A stretch of DNA of 19,432 bases from the NCBI GenBank assembly GCA_900540275.1, contig UQFO01000028.1, positions 1-19,432 of the forward strand. Reading direction: 5' to 3'. The stretch comes from an uncultured Oscillospiraceae bacterium. Its GTDB lineage: Bacteria; Bacillota; Clostridia; Oscillospirales; Acutalibacteraceae. A program made the position numbers and the translations under genes. This document shows positions 1 to 6,135 of the stretch, in pieces. Within the stretch, counting starts at the first letter, position 1, and each line of letters opens with the position of its first letter. Below the pieces are notes generated by a model. That model worked only from the letters and a program-made list of their open reading frames with translations. It was not told the origin of the DNA and searched no databases.

Positions 1-287
1 AAATCCAAGAAGCAGATTGTTTTCTTCAAAAAAGAGAAAAAGCATGTTAAAAAAAAGAAAAACAGCGGATTGTTTTTCCCTTTTGATTGAACATAAAAAG
101 TTTATGAAGAAACCCAAGAAGCAGATGGCATTCTTTAAAAAGAGAGAGACAGGTTTCTTCTTTGAAAGCTTCATTCAATAAAAAAGAAACGGCACGTTTC
201 AAATAAAAAGAGAGAAGCAGGCTGCTTCAAAAAAGAAGGGAAACCATTCACCATGCCTTCCCTCCAAAAAGATGGAATAAGGATTAT
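1..287 (-). repeat. A-rich tract of successive terminator-like hairpins
   Basis: This non-coding stretch lies downstream of nrdG. On the minus strand several short inverted repeats follow one another, most trailed by a T run: AGGGAA/TTCCCT, then GAAGCAG-c-CTGCTTC followed by tctcttttt, then GAAACG-tgc-CGTTTC followed by tttttt, then GAAAAAC/GTTTTTC followed by a long T run. The words ccaagaagcaga (114-125) and its copy at 5-16 are direct repeats, so the tract looks built by duplication. Hairpin plus T run is the form of an intrinsic terminator. Whether any of them acts on nrdG read-through, or on a gene left of the window, is inference. No convincing gene is present. Confidence 0.5.
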
Positions 288-319
288 AAAAGGGGGAAAG
301 CCCAGGCTTTCCCCCTTTT
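288..319 (-). terminator. Intrinsic terminator of the nrdD-nrdG operon
   Basis: On the minus strand a perfect 10-bp stem GGGGGAAAGC/GCTTTCCCCC with a four-base loop is flanked by AAAA/TTTT. It starts three bases after the nrdG stop codon. Confidence 0.92.
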
Positions 320-321
320 CT

Positions 322-831
322 TTATATGTCGCGTTCAACAACCGTCCCCTGCTTCAGGGATTCCTTCGGGTCGATTACCCGCTGGTTCTTCGAGCCGCGG
401 AAATGCAGCATCAGGCTCTTCTGTTCCAGGACGAACGGCCCGTCGATAAGGATATCCGTCTGCTCAAGCAGCTCCTTCCACTGGGGATGCTCCTCAAAGC
501 CCGCTGTGAGCTTTTCAAACGTATAGCCGGTATACGTCATGATATTCATACCAAGCGCGTGTACCTGCCTTGCAAGCTCAGAGAGCGCGCCCGCCTGCTC
601 AAACGGCTCGCCGCCGGAAAACGTGACGCCCTGAATCATCGGGTTTTTTTTGAGCGCTTCCATAATATTGTCTGTGTTCGTTTCGTATCCGCCCTGCGGG
701 TCGTGCGTTTCCGGGTTATGGCAGCCCTTGCAGTGGTGCGGGCAGCCCTGCGTAAACACAACGAACCGGATGCCCGGGCCGTCGACAATCGATTCCCTGA
801 TAACGCCGGCAAGGCGCAGCTTACAATTCAT
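322..831 (-). CDS. nrdG: Anaerobic ribonucleotide reductase activating protein (radical SAM)
   Basis: The 169-residue protein is the NrdG activase. It uses a [4Fe-4S] cluster and S-adenosylmethionine to install the glycyl radical on NrdD. The radical-SAM cluster motif is visible as C30-x3-C34-x2-C37 (TQGCPHHCKGCHNP), preceded by the family signature ESIVDGPGIR, with the SAM-contact motif TFSGGEP further on. Length is normal for NrdG. The frame stays open well upstream into the nrdD 3' end, but the start chosen is the ATG at 831, which follows AGAGG at a usable distance and matches the usual family N-terminus. It lies 79 bases downstream of nrdD on the same strand, so the pair should be one transcript, ending at the terminator at 288-319. 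Confidence 0.96.
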   Translation of the reverse strand: MNCKLRLAGVIRESIVDGPGIRFVVFTQGCPHHCKGCHNPETHDPQGGYETNTDNIMEALKKNPMIQGVTFSGGEPFEQAGALSELARQVHALGMNIMTYTGYTFEKLTAGFEEHPQWKELLEQTDILIDGPFVLEQKSLMLHFRGSKNQRVIDPKESLKQGTVVERDI

Positions 832-855
832 AAAACCATCCTCTACAAAACAGGA

Positions 856-877
856 GGCGGAAATCAACATTTCCGCC
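856..877 (-). other. Intercistronic hairpin between nrdD and nrdG
   Basis: A perfect 9-bp inverted repeat, GGCGGAAAT-(4)-ATTTCCGCC, sits between the nrdD stop and the nrdG start. On the minus strand it is followed by tcctgttttg, a weak T run. It could act as a leaky terminator or mRNA stabiliser setting the NrdD:NrdG ratio; that role is inference. Confidence 0.7.
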
Positions 878-910
878 CGTCCCGCTATATTCTTTGTTTT
901 ACGTAAACGC

Positions 911-3244
911 TTATACCTCTTCCATTTCAGAGGTAATCGCGTGCTTGACCCTGTCATCAACCTCGGCGCGCTTGGCGTTGTTGAAGCGGTCGACCGTACC
1001 GACGAGGTAGCCTGTAATCCTGCGAATCCGTTCAAAGCCGTAATGCTCGTCTTCCTTCCTGCCGCATTTTGGGCACTCGTCGCCGATGATGCCGGTAAAG
1101 CCGCAGCAGGGGTCCCTGTCGACAGGATGGTTGATGGAGCCATAGCCGATGCCGCACTCCTTCATGAAACGGACGACCTGCTCGAACGCCTCGAGGTTCT
1201 CCGTCGGGTCCCCGTCAAGCTCAATATAAGAGATATGGCCGCCGTTTGTCAGGTTATGGTACGGCGCTTCCAGCTTAATTTTATCATACGCGGAAATGTT
1301 GTAGTAAACCGGTACATGGAAGGAGTTCGTATAATAATCCCTGTCGGTCACGCCGGGAATTTTGCCGAAGCGCTCGGCGTCCATGCGGACGAAACGGCCG
1401 GATAGGCCTTCCGCCGGCGTTGCGATAAGGGAAAAGTTCATGCCGTATTTCTTTGTCGCCTGGTCCATGCGCTTACGCATATAGCCGACAATCTCAAGCC
1501 CCAGGTTCTGGGACTCCTTGCTCTCTCCGTGGTGCGCGCCCACAAGCGCTTTCAGGCATTCCGCAAGGCCGATAAAGCCGAGCGTCAGGGTACCGTGCTT
1601 TAAAATATCGCGGATGCTGTCGTTCGGGCCGAGCTTGTCGGAATCAATCCACACGCCCTGACCCATCAGGAACGGGAAGTTGCGCACAAGCTTCTGCGCC
1701 TGGATTTCGTAACGCTCCAAGAGCTGGTCAATAATCAAATCAATCATGCGGTCGAGCTGCTCATAGAAGAAATCGATATTGCCGTTGCTCAAAATAGCAA
1801 GGCGCGGCAGGTTTACAGAGGTAAAGCTCAGGTTGCCCCTGCCGTTTACAATCTCGCGCGTGGGGTCGTAAGCATTGCCGATTACCCTTGTGCGGCAGCC
1901 CATGTACGCGCATTCCGTCTCGGGATGGCCTTCTTTATAATACTGGAGGTTAAACGGCGCGTCGATGAACGAGAAGTTCGGGAACAGCCTCTTCGCGCTG
2001 ACGCGGCAGGCAAGCTTGAACAAATCGTAGTTCGGGTCGCCGGGGTTAAAGCTTACACCCTCTTTTACCTTGAAAATATGAATCGGGAAAATCGGCGTTT
2101 CACCGTTACCGAGCCCCTCTTCCGTTGCCAGAAGCACGTTTTTAACAACCATGCGGCCCTCAGGGGAAATATCGGTCCCGTAGTTGATGGAGCTGAACGG
2201 AATCTGCGCGCCCGCCCTGGAATGCATGGTGTTGAGGTTATGGACAAACGCCTCCATCGCCTGGTACACAGCCCTGTCTGTTTCTTTGTTTGCGTGGTTG
2301 AACGCAAAGCGCTGCATTTTGCCCGCAAGCTTCTCGCCGTACTTTTCAGTCAGCAGGGATAGCTCCGCCTCCATGTAAATTTCGCCGTCGTCGAGCTTTG
2401 GCGTGCTTCCGCTGTCGGCCTCCGCCGTGTTCGCAAGGTCGAGCACCGTCTGCGCCGCGTCCGCGTCGTCTGTCAAAAGCTCCGCCGCGCGGGACAGGTT
2501 CTGCCTGTAAATCCTGCGGTAGGTTTTCGCGACGCCCTTTGCCATGCCAAAGTCGAAATTCGGGATGCTCTGCCCGCCGTGCTGGTCGTTCTGGTTTGAC
2601 TGGATGGCAATACACGCAAGCGCCGAATAGCTCGCGATATCGTTCGGCTCACGCAGGAAGCCGTGGCCTGTGGAGAAGCCTCCTGTAAAGAGCTTATCGA
2701 TATCAATCTGGCAGCAGGTCGTCGTAAGCGTCAGGAAATCCAGGTCGTGGATATGGATGTCCCCGTTGCGGTGCGCCTGCGCGTGCTTCGGGTTTAATAT
2801 GTACATCTCATAAAACTGCTTTGCGCCCTCGGAGCCATACTTGAGCATGGTACCCATGGCCGTGTCGCCGTCTATGTTCGCGTTTTCCCTCTTGACGTCG
2901 TTGTCCTTCGCCGCCTTAAAGGTCAGGTCCTCATAAATCTTCATCAGGCGCGTATTCATCTCACGGATTCTTGTACGCTCCGCGCGGTAGAGGATATACT
3001 CCTTAGCCGTGCGCGCGTGCCCGTTTTCAATCAACACTTTTTCTACGGCGTCCTGTACCTCTTCAACGGTAGGCGAATCCACCCGCTCGTTTTCAAGCTC
3101 CGCCTCGACCTTCAGCGCAAGCTGCTCCGCCGCCTGATAGTCGTTGCCGCCGATTGCCTGCGCGGCCTTATAAATAGCATCCGTTATTTTTTTCAGGTTG
3201 AACTCAACGGTGCGGCCGTCTCTTTTCTGGATGGTTCTGAGCAT
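911..3244 (-). CDS. nrdD: Anaerobic ribonucleoside-triphosphate reductase (class III)
   Basis: This 777-residue glycyl-radical enzyme reduces ribonucleoside triphosphates to deoxyribonucleotides under anaerobic conditions. An ATP-cone regulatory domain fills roughly residues 1-95 (from TIQKRDGR). The catalytic barrel follows, with the cysteine-bearing segment ECAYMGCRTRV. Near the C-terminus a zinc-type cysteine cluster (CCGFTGIIGDECPKCG) precedes the glycyl-radical loop RITGYLVGT, where by family analogy the radical glycine is G745. The frame extends to a TTG at 3265, but AAGGAG lies between that codon and the ATG at 3244 with eight-base spacing, so 3244 is taken as the start. It is first gene of an operon with nrdG and is preceded by two promoter candidates and two NrdR-like boxes. 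Confidence 0.97.
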   Translation of the reverse strand: MLRTIQKRDGRTVEFNLKKITDAIYKAAQAIGGNDYQAAEQLALKVEAELENERVDSPTVEEVQDAVEKVLIENGHARTAKEYILYRAERTRIREMNTRLMKIYEDLTFKAAKDNDVKRENANIDGDTAMGTMLKYGSEGAKQFYEMYILNPKHAQAHRNGDIHIHDLDFLTLTTTCCQIDIDKLFTGGFSTGHGFLREPNDIASYSALACIAIQSNQNDQHGGQSIPNFDFGMAKGVAKTYRRIYRQNLSRAAELLTDDADAAQTVLDLANTAEADSGSTPKLDDGEIYMEAELSLLTEKYGEKLAGKMQRFAFNHANKETDRAVYQAMEAFVHNLNTMHSRAGAQIPFSSINYGTDISPEGRMVVKNVLLATEEGLGNGETPIFPIHIFKVKEGVSFNPGDPNYDLFKLACRVSAKRLFPNFSFIDAPFNLQYYKEGHPETECAYMGCRTRVIGNAYDPTREIVNGRGNLSFTSVNLPRLAILSNGNIDFFYEQLDRMIDLIIDQLLERYEIQAQKLVRNFPFLMGQGVWIDSDKLGPNDSIRDILKHGTLTLGFIGLAECLKALVGAHHGESKESQNLGLEIVGYMRKRMDQATKKYGMNFSLIATPAEGLSGRFVRMDAERFGKIPGVTDRDYYTNSFHVPVYYNISAYDKIKLEAPYHNLTNGGHISYIELDGDPTENLEAFEQVVRFMKECGIGYGSINHPVDRDPCCGFTGIIGDECPKCGRKEDEHYGFERIRRITGYLVGTVDRFNNAKRAEVDDRVKHAITSEMEEV

Positions 3245-3298
3245 GGTACATTCTCCTTTTAACAACTCTTAATCTCACAGGAGCCATAATCTCCCGTA

Positions 3299-3314
3299 TC
3301 ACAATATGTAGTGT
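3299..3314 (-). promoter_or_regulatory. NrdR-box-like site, proximal (nrdD leader)
   Basis: The plus-strand sequence TCACAATATGTAGTGT matches the published NrdR-box pattern ACACwATATATwGTGT at 14 of 16 positions. It lies about 15-30 bases downstream of the start predicted from the proximal promoter, where a bound repressor could block transcription. NrdR is the general bacterial repressor of ribonucleotide reductase genes. Confidence 0.62.
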
Positions 3315-3336
3315 TTATTTCTTCCAACGCTTGAAT

Positions 3337-3365
3337 AGTATAGACCATATACAGAAGTTAGTCAA
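3337..3365 (-). promoter_or_regulatory. Proximal sigma-A promoter of nrdDG
   Basis: On the minus strand TTGACT (3360-3365) and TATACT (3337-3342) are separated by exactly 17 bases, each matching consensus at five of six positions. The predicted transcription start near 3330 leaves a leader of about 85 bases. Confidence 0.75.
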
Positions 3366-3467
3366 TGGTAAATCTGACAGTTTTTCCATGGCTTTTTCGT
3401 GCAAAAATTCGGGTATCAAGTCTTTTTCACTTATTGGAATCAAAACAAGGTGTTGTGATTTGTTTTT

Positions 3468-3497
3468 ATATTAACACAATATATAGAGATAAATCAA
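3468..3497 (-). promoter_or_regulatory. Distal nrdDG promoter with NrdR-box-like site inside the spacer
   Basis: On the minus strand TTGATT (3492-3497) and TAATAT (3468-3473) are 18 bases apart. The spacer contains a second NrdR-like box at 3474-3489, plus-strand ACACAATATATAGAGA, 14 of 16 to the pattern. A box between -35 and -10 is a typical repressor position. Promoter strength is uncertain because the hexamers are only moderately good. Confidence 0.5.
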
Positions 3498-3753
3498 GAA
3501 TTATTCTCGGTTTTTATTTTTCCTATGCAGAAAGCCCACCCTGTTTTCCGCATGGATATGCGAAAAAGGGCAGGGAAACCTCCTGAAATCTTTTCCACTT
3601 GTTAAAATACAATATCTTGTGGGAGCCGCCGTAAAAACCAGCGCAATCCGGTAAAAGGAAATGCGCGCGTGGAAATGACAATTTTGTTACCCTTTCCGAA
3701 AAAGAAAAATCCCAATCCTTCCGGGAGAAAAAGCACGCACAGCCCTGTTTTTG
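3498..3753. other. Rest of the nrdD-mutY intergenic region
   Basis: The divergent interval is about 590 bases in total. Outside the promoters this part holds one imperfect hairpin at 3539-3575 (CGCAT-ggat-ATGCG core, outer CCCTG/CAGGG arms) without a clear T tail on either strand. Nothing else could be supported. No tRNA, riboswitch core or convincing small gene was recognised. Confidence 0.4.
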
Positions 3754-3808
3754 TCAGGCAAAATCCATTGCCTGAGGCCGCTTATCTATAGTATAATAAA
3801 TTAGATAA
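3754..3808 (+). promoter_or_regulatory. mutY promoter with two inverted repeats
   Basis: TTGCCT (3768-3773) and a perfect TATAAT (3792-3797) are 18 bases apart. A 7-bp inverted repeat TCAGGCA/TGCCTGA (3754-3775) overlaps the -35, and a second 7-bp repeat TTATCTA/TAGATAA (3782-3788 and 3802-3808) brackets the -10. Either could be an operator; no binding protein is known to me. Confidence 0.65.
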
Positions 3809-3832
3809 ATTTTTGCTGCAAAAGGAGCCTCT

Positions 3833-4954
3833 ATGAAAAGAAAAGCAAAGCCCGTTCAAATAGAATATCTCCCTTTAAAGGAAATACAAGCGCCGCTGCT
3901 TTTGTGGTACCGGCAAAACGCCCGCGAGCTGCCCTGGCGCAGCGACCCCTCCCCCTACCGCGTGTGGGTAAGCGAAATCATGCTGCAGCAGACGCGCGTG
4001 GAGGCGGTCAAGCCGTATTTTGCGCGCTTTATGGAGGAGCTGCCAACTGTGGAGGCGCTGAGCCGCGCGCAGGACGACAAGCTTTTAAAGCTATGGGAAG
4101 GGCTCGGCTATTACAGCCGCGTGCGCAACCTGCGCCGGGCCGCGCAGGTTATTATGTCAGACTGCGGCGGACGCATCCCGGACAGCCCTGAGGAGCTTAA
4201 AAAGCTGCCGGGAATTGGAAGCTACACGGCCGGGGCAATCGCCTCTATCGCCTATGGCATTCCAGCGCCCGCGGTTGACGGCAACGTACTGCGTGTCGTA
4301 TCGCGCGTGCTGCGCTGCTATGAGAACATCGATTTGCCGCCCGTGCGCCGCGCGGTAGAGGAGGCCCTGCAAAACGTGATGCCTAAGGAATCCCCCGGCG
4401 ATTATAACCAAGCGCTCATGGAATTGGGCGCTACCGTCTGCCTGCCAAACGGCACGCCTAAATGCGCGGAATGCCCGCTGCGCACACTTTGCAGGGCAAA
4501 AAGCGGCAATGTTATCTCCGAGCTTCCCGTCCGGTCGGAAAAGAAAAAGCGCCGCGTAGAGGATTTGACCGTATTTGTTTTTATACGGGAGACAAGCCCC
4601 GGCAAATACCAGACGGCGCTGCGCCGCAGGCCTGGGACCGGACTGCTTGCCGGGCTGTGGGAGTTCCCGCATACAGGCGGTACGCTCAATGAGGAGGAAG
4701 CCGCGGCACTGCCCGGGCAATGGGGCATAAAGCCCTTGCAGCTGCTTGAAAAACGAACCGCAAAGCACATCTTTACCCATATCGAATGGCATATGACAGG
4801 CTACCTTTGGAAGGTGGAGGCGGACGAAAATACGCCGTTTACCTGGGCGGACGGCGACGCGCTTTCCAGTGTTTACGCCGTACCGAACGCCTTCTGCGCG
4901 TTTTCAGCCGCGGTGCGTGGCTACCTGTCCCCTGAGGAACCTCTGCCAGAATGA
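3833..4954 (+). CDS. mutY: A/G-specific adenine DNA glycosylase
   Basis: The 373-residue protein removes adenine mispaired with 8-oxoguanine or guanine in base excision repair. The glycosylase domain shows the catalytic glutamate E48 in VSEIMLQQTRV, the helix-hairpin-helix LPGIGSYTAGAI (about 125-136) and the catalytic aspartate D149 in VDGNVLRV. Four cysteines (C203, C211, C214, C220) form the [4Fe-4S] site, with C-x7-C-x2-C-x5-C rather than the classical x6 first gap. The C-terminal NUDIX-like 8-oxoG recognition domain is marked by GLLAGLWEFPHTGG (about residues 270-283). The ATG follows AAGGAG at six-base spacing. It is a single-gene unit convergent with the acyl-hydrolase operon. Confidence 0.96.
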   Translation: MKRKAKPVQIEYLPLKEIQAPLLLWYRQNARELPWRSDPSPYRVWVSEIMLQQTRVEAVKPYFARFMEELPTVEALSRAQDDKLLKLWEGLGYYSRVRNLRRAAQVIMSDCGGRIPDSPEELKKLPGIGSYTAGAIASIAYGIPAPAVDGNVLRVVSRVLRCYENIDLPPVRRAVEEALQNVMPKESPGDYNQALMELGATVCLPNGTPKCAECPLRTLCRAKSGNVISELPVRSEKKKRRVEDLTVFVFIRETSPGKYQTALRRRPGTGLLAGLWEFPHTGGTLNEEEAAALPGQWGIKPLQLLEKRTAKHIFTHIEWHMTGYLWKVEADENTPFTWADGDALSSVYAVPNAFCAFSAAVRGYLSPEEPLPE

Positions 4955-4964
4955 TAAACAGCTC

Positions 4965-4995
4965 AAAAAAGCCGGACGTTTCGTCCGGCTTTTTT
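4965..4995. terminator. Bidirectional terminator between mutY and the SGNH gene
   Basis: AAAAAAGCCGGACG-ttt-CGTCCGGCTTTTTT forms a perfect 8-bp GC stem with A/T runs on both sides. It starts 10 bases after the mutY stop and sits 18 bases from the stop of the opposite gene, so it can serve both. Confidence 0.93.
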
Positions 4996-5012
4996 ATAGA
5001 TTCCCAGCCTGA

Positions 5013-6122
5013 TTATTTAACCGGCTTTGGGAGCTTTAACTTTTTGACAGGAACGCCCTGCGGGTTTTCCCTTATCTTTTTCTCCGCCGCCTGTTCAAAC
5101 AGCCTTACATCGTTATTCCAAGCCTTGTAAGCGGCGTCGTTCCTGCGGTCGGGCAGGTCAAAATTTTGGGAAAGGTACGCGCCGAGGTATGCGGTTACCT
5201 TCCGGGCGCCGTAAAGGTTCATGTGCTCGCCGCCGTCCTTTGTGTCGCTGCTCCAGTCGATTCCCATTTCCCTGGTTTTCAGGTTCAGGTCAAGCAGGGC
5301 AAGCCCGTTTTCCTGCGCGTACTGCTGCGCCGTGTTATGGCGCCGGTAATCCCAGGAACGGGCGTCGGGTATGTTAAGCAGCAGCACTTTTGCGCCGTTT
5401 TCCTTTGCAAGCCGGACAATTTTGTCAAGGTACAGCCTGTCCGCGCTGTGCATCGGCTCGGCCTCATCCGTTTTATTCATATATTCCCCCTTTGTATAGG
5501 GGCGTTTCGAAACATCAATCAAGTAACCCTTTTGAGGGTCGTGCCTACTGTAATCAGGCGCGCTCAATATATCAAAATCCCGCAGTGTAAGGCTCTTCCA
5601 GCGGGAATGGTAGTCAATCGCCGGGAAAAGCTCATTAAGCTCTGTCGCCAGCGCGTCTTCCCATACGCCCAGCTCGCCGGACGGGTACTTCGCGATTGAT
5701 TTCAGTGTTTTTTTCTCCTGTTTGGGCGCGTTTTTTTTCTTTAAGTCGAACGCGGAGCCTATTTCAACTATCACAAGCCCCGGGCTCTGGCAGGAAAGGA
5801 TATCCTTATAAAGATAATACATCTCGCTCATCTTGATGCCCGGGCGCGCCGCGACTATCCCCGCGTAGCCGTACTGTTTCCACAGGTCTGTGGCGATAAT
5901 CCCGCGGTAAAAGTTGCTGCTGCCGAGCGCCGTAAAATCGAGCGTGTTTTCAGGTTCGCCATGAAAATACTTCATCATCGGCGTACGCACGCACGCTTCC
6001 TTCGTGTTTTCCTTTGGCGCCAGTATCAGGGACGCCGCACCAAGCAGCACGGCGAAAACCAGCAAAAACGCCAATGTCTTTATCAGCCGCAGCGCGGCTG
6101 TTTTTCTTTTTCCTTTATCCAT
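5013..6122 (-). CDS. Membrane-anchored SGNH-type acyl hydrolase/transferase (MBOAT partner)
   Basis: The 369-residue protein has a short basic N-terminus and one membrane helix (about 12-34), so the body is probably extracellular. The SGNH block I serine sits in TALGSSNFYRG (S68 or S69), and the last block is DGGEHMNLYGARKV, giving candidate D296 and H300. Proteins of this DltD/AlgX-like type commonly lie directly downstream of MBOAT O-acyltransferases and act with them in O-acylating cell-surface polymers; the polymer here is unknown. AAAGGAAG precedes the ATG, and the gene begins 13 bases after the chimeric MBOAT frame. It ends at the bidirectional terminator. It appears intact, unlike its MBOAT partner. 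Confidence 0.82.
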   Translation of the reverse strand: MDKGKRKTAALRLIKTLAFLLVFAVLLGAASLILAPKENTKEACVRTPMMKYFHGEPENTLDFTALGSSNFYRGIIATDLWKQYGYAGIVAARPGIKMSEMYYLYKDILSCQSPGLVIVEIGSAFDLKKKNAPKQEKKTLKSIAKYPSGELGVWEDALATELNELFPAIDYHSRWKSLTLRDFDILSAPDYSRHDPQKGYLIDVSKRPYTKGEYMNKTDEAEPMHSADRLYLDKIVRLAKENGAKVLLLNIPDARSWDYRRHNTAQQYAQENGLALLDLNLKTREMGIDWSSDTKDGGEHMNLYGARKVTAYLGAYLSQNFDLPDRRNDAAYKAWNNDVRLFEQAAEKKIRENPQGVPVKKLKLPKPVK

Positions 6123-6135
6123 AAGCTATCTTCCT

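Noticed and set aside
1..174. 58-codon Phe-rich frame on the minus strand running off the left edge
   Set aside because: It arises from T runs of the hairpin tract, lacks a ribosome site and shows no protein-like pattern.
253..906. Long open frame on the plus strand opposite nrdG
   Set aside because: It is the antisense of nrdG and its terminator, has no ribosome site, and resembles no protein.
832..1143. N-terminal extension of the nrdG frame into nrdD
   Set aside because: It overlaps the nrdD coding region and lacks family similarity; the ATG at 831 fits NrdG.
3365..3586. 73-codon plus-strand frame in the nrdD-mutY gap
   Set aside because: It starts inside the nrdD proximal promoter, lacks a clear ribosome site, and its composition is that of the AT-rich spacer.
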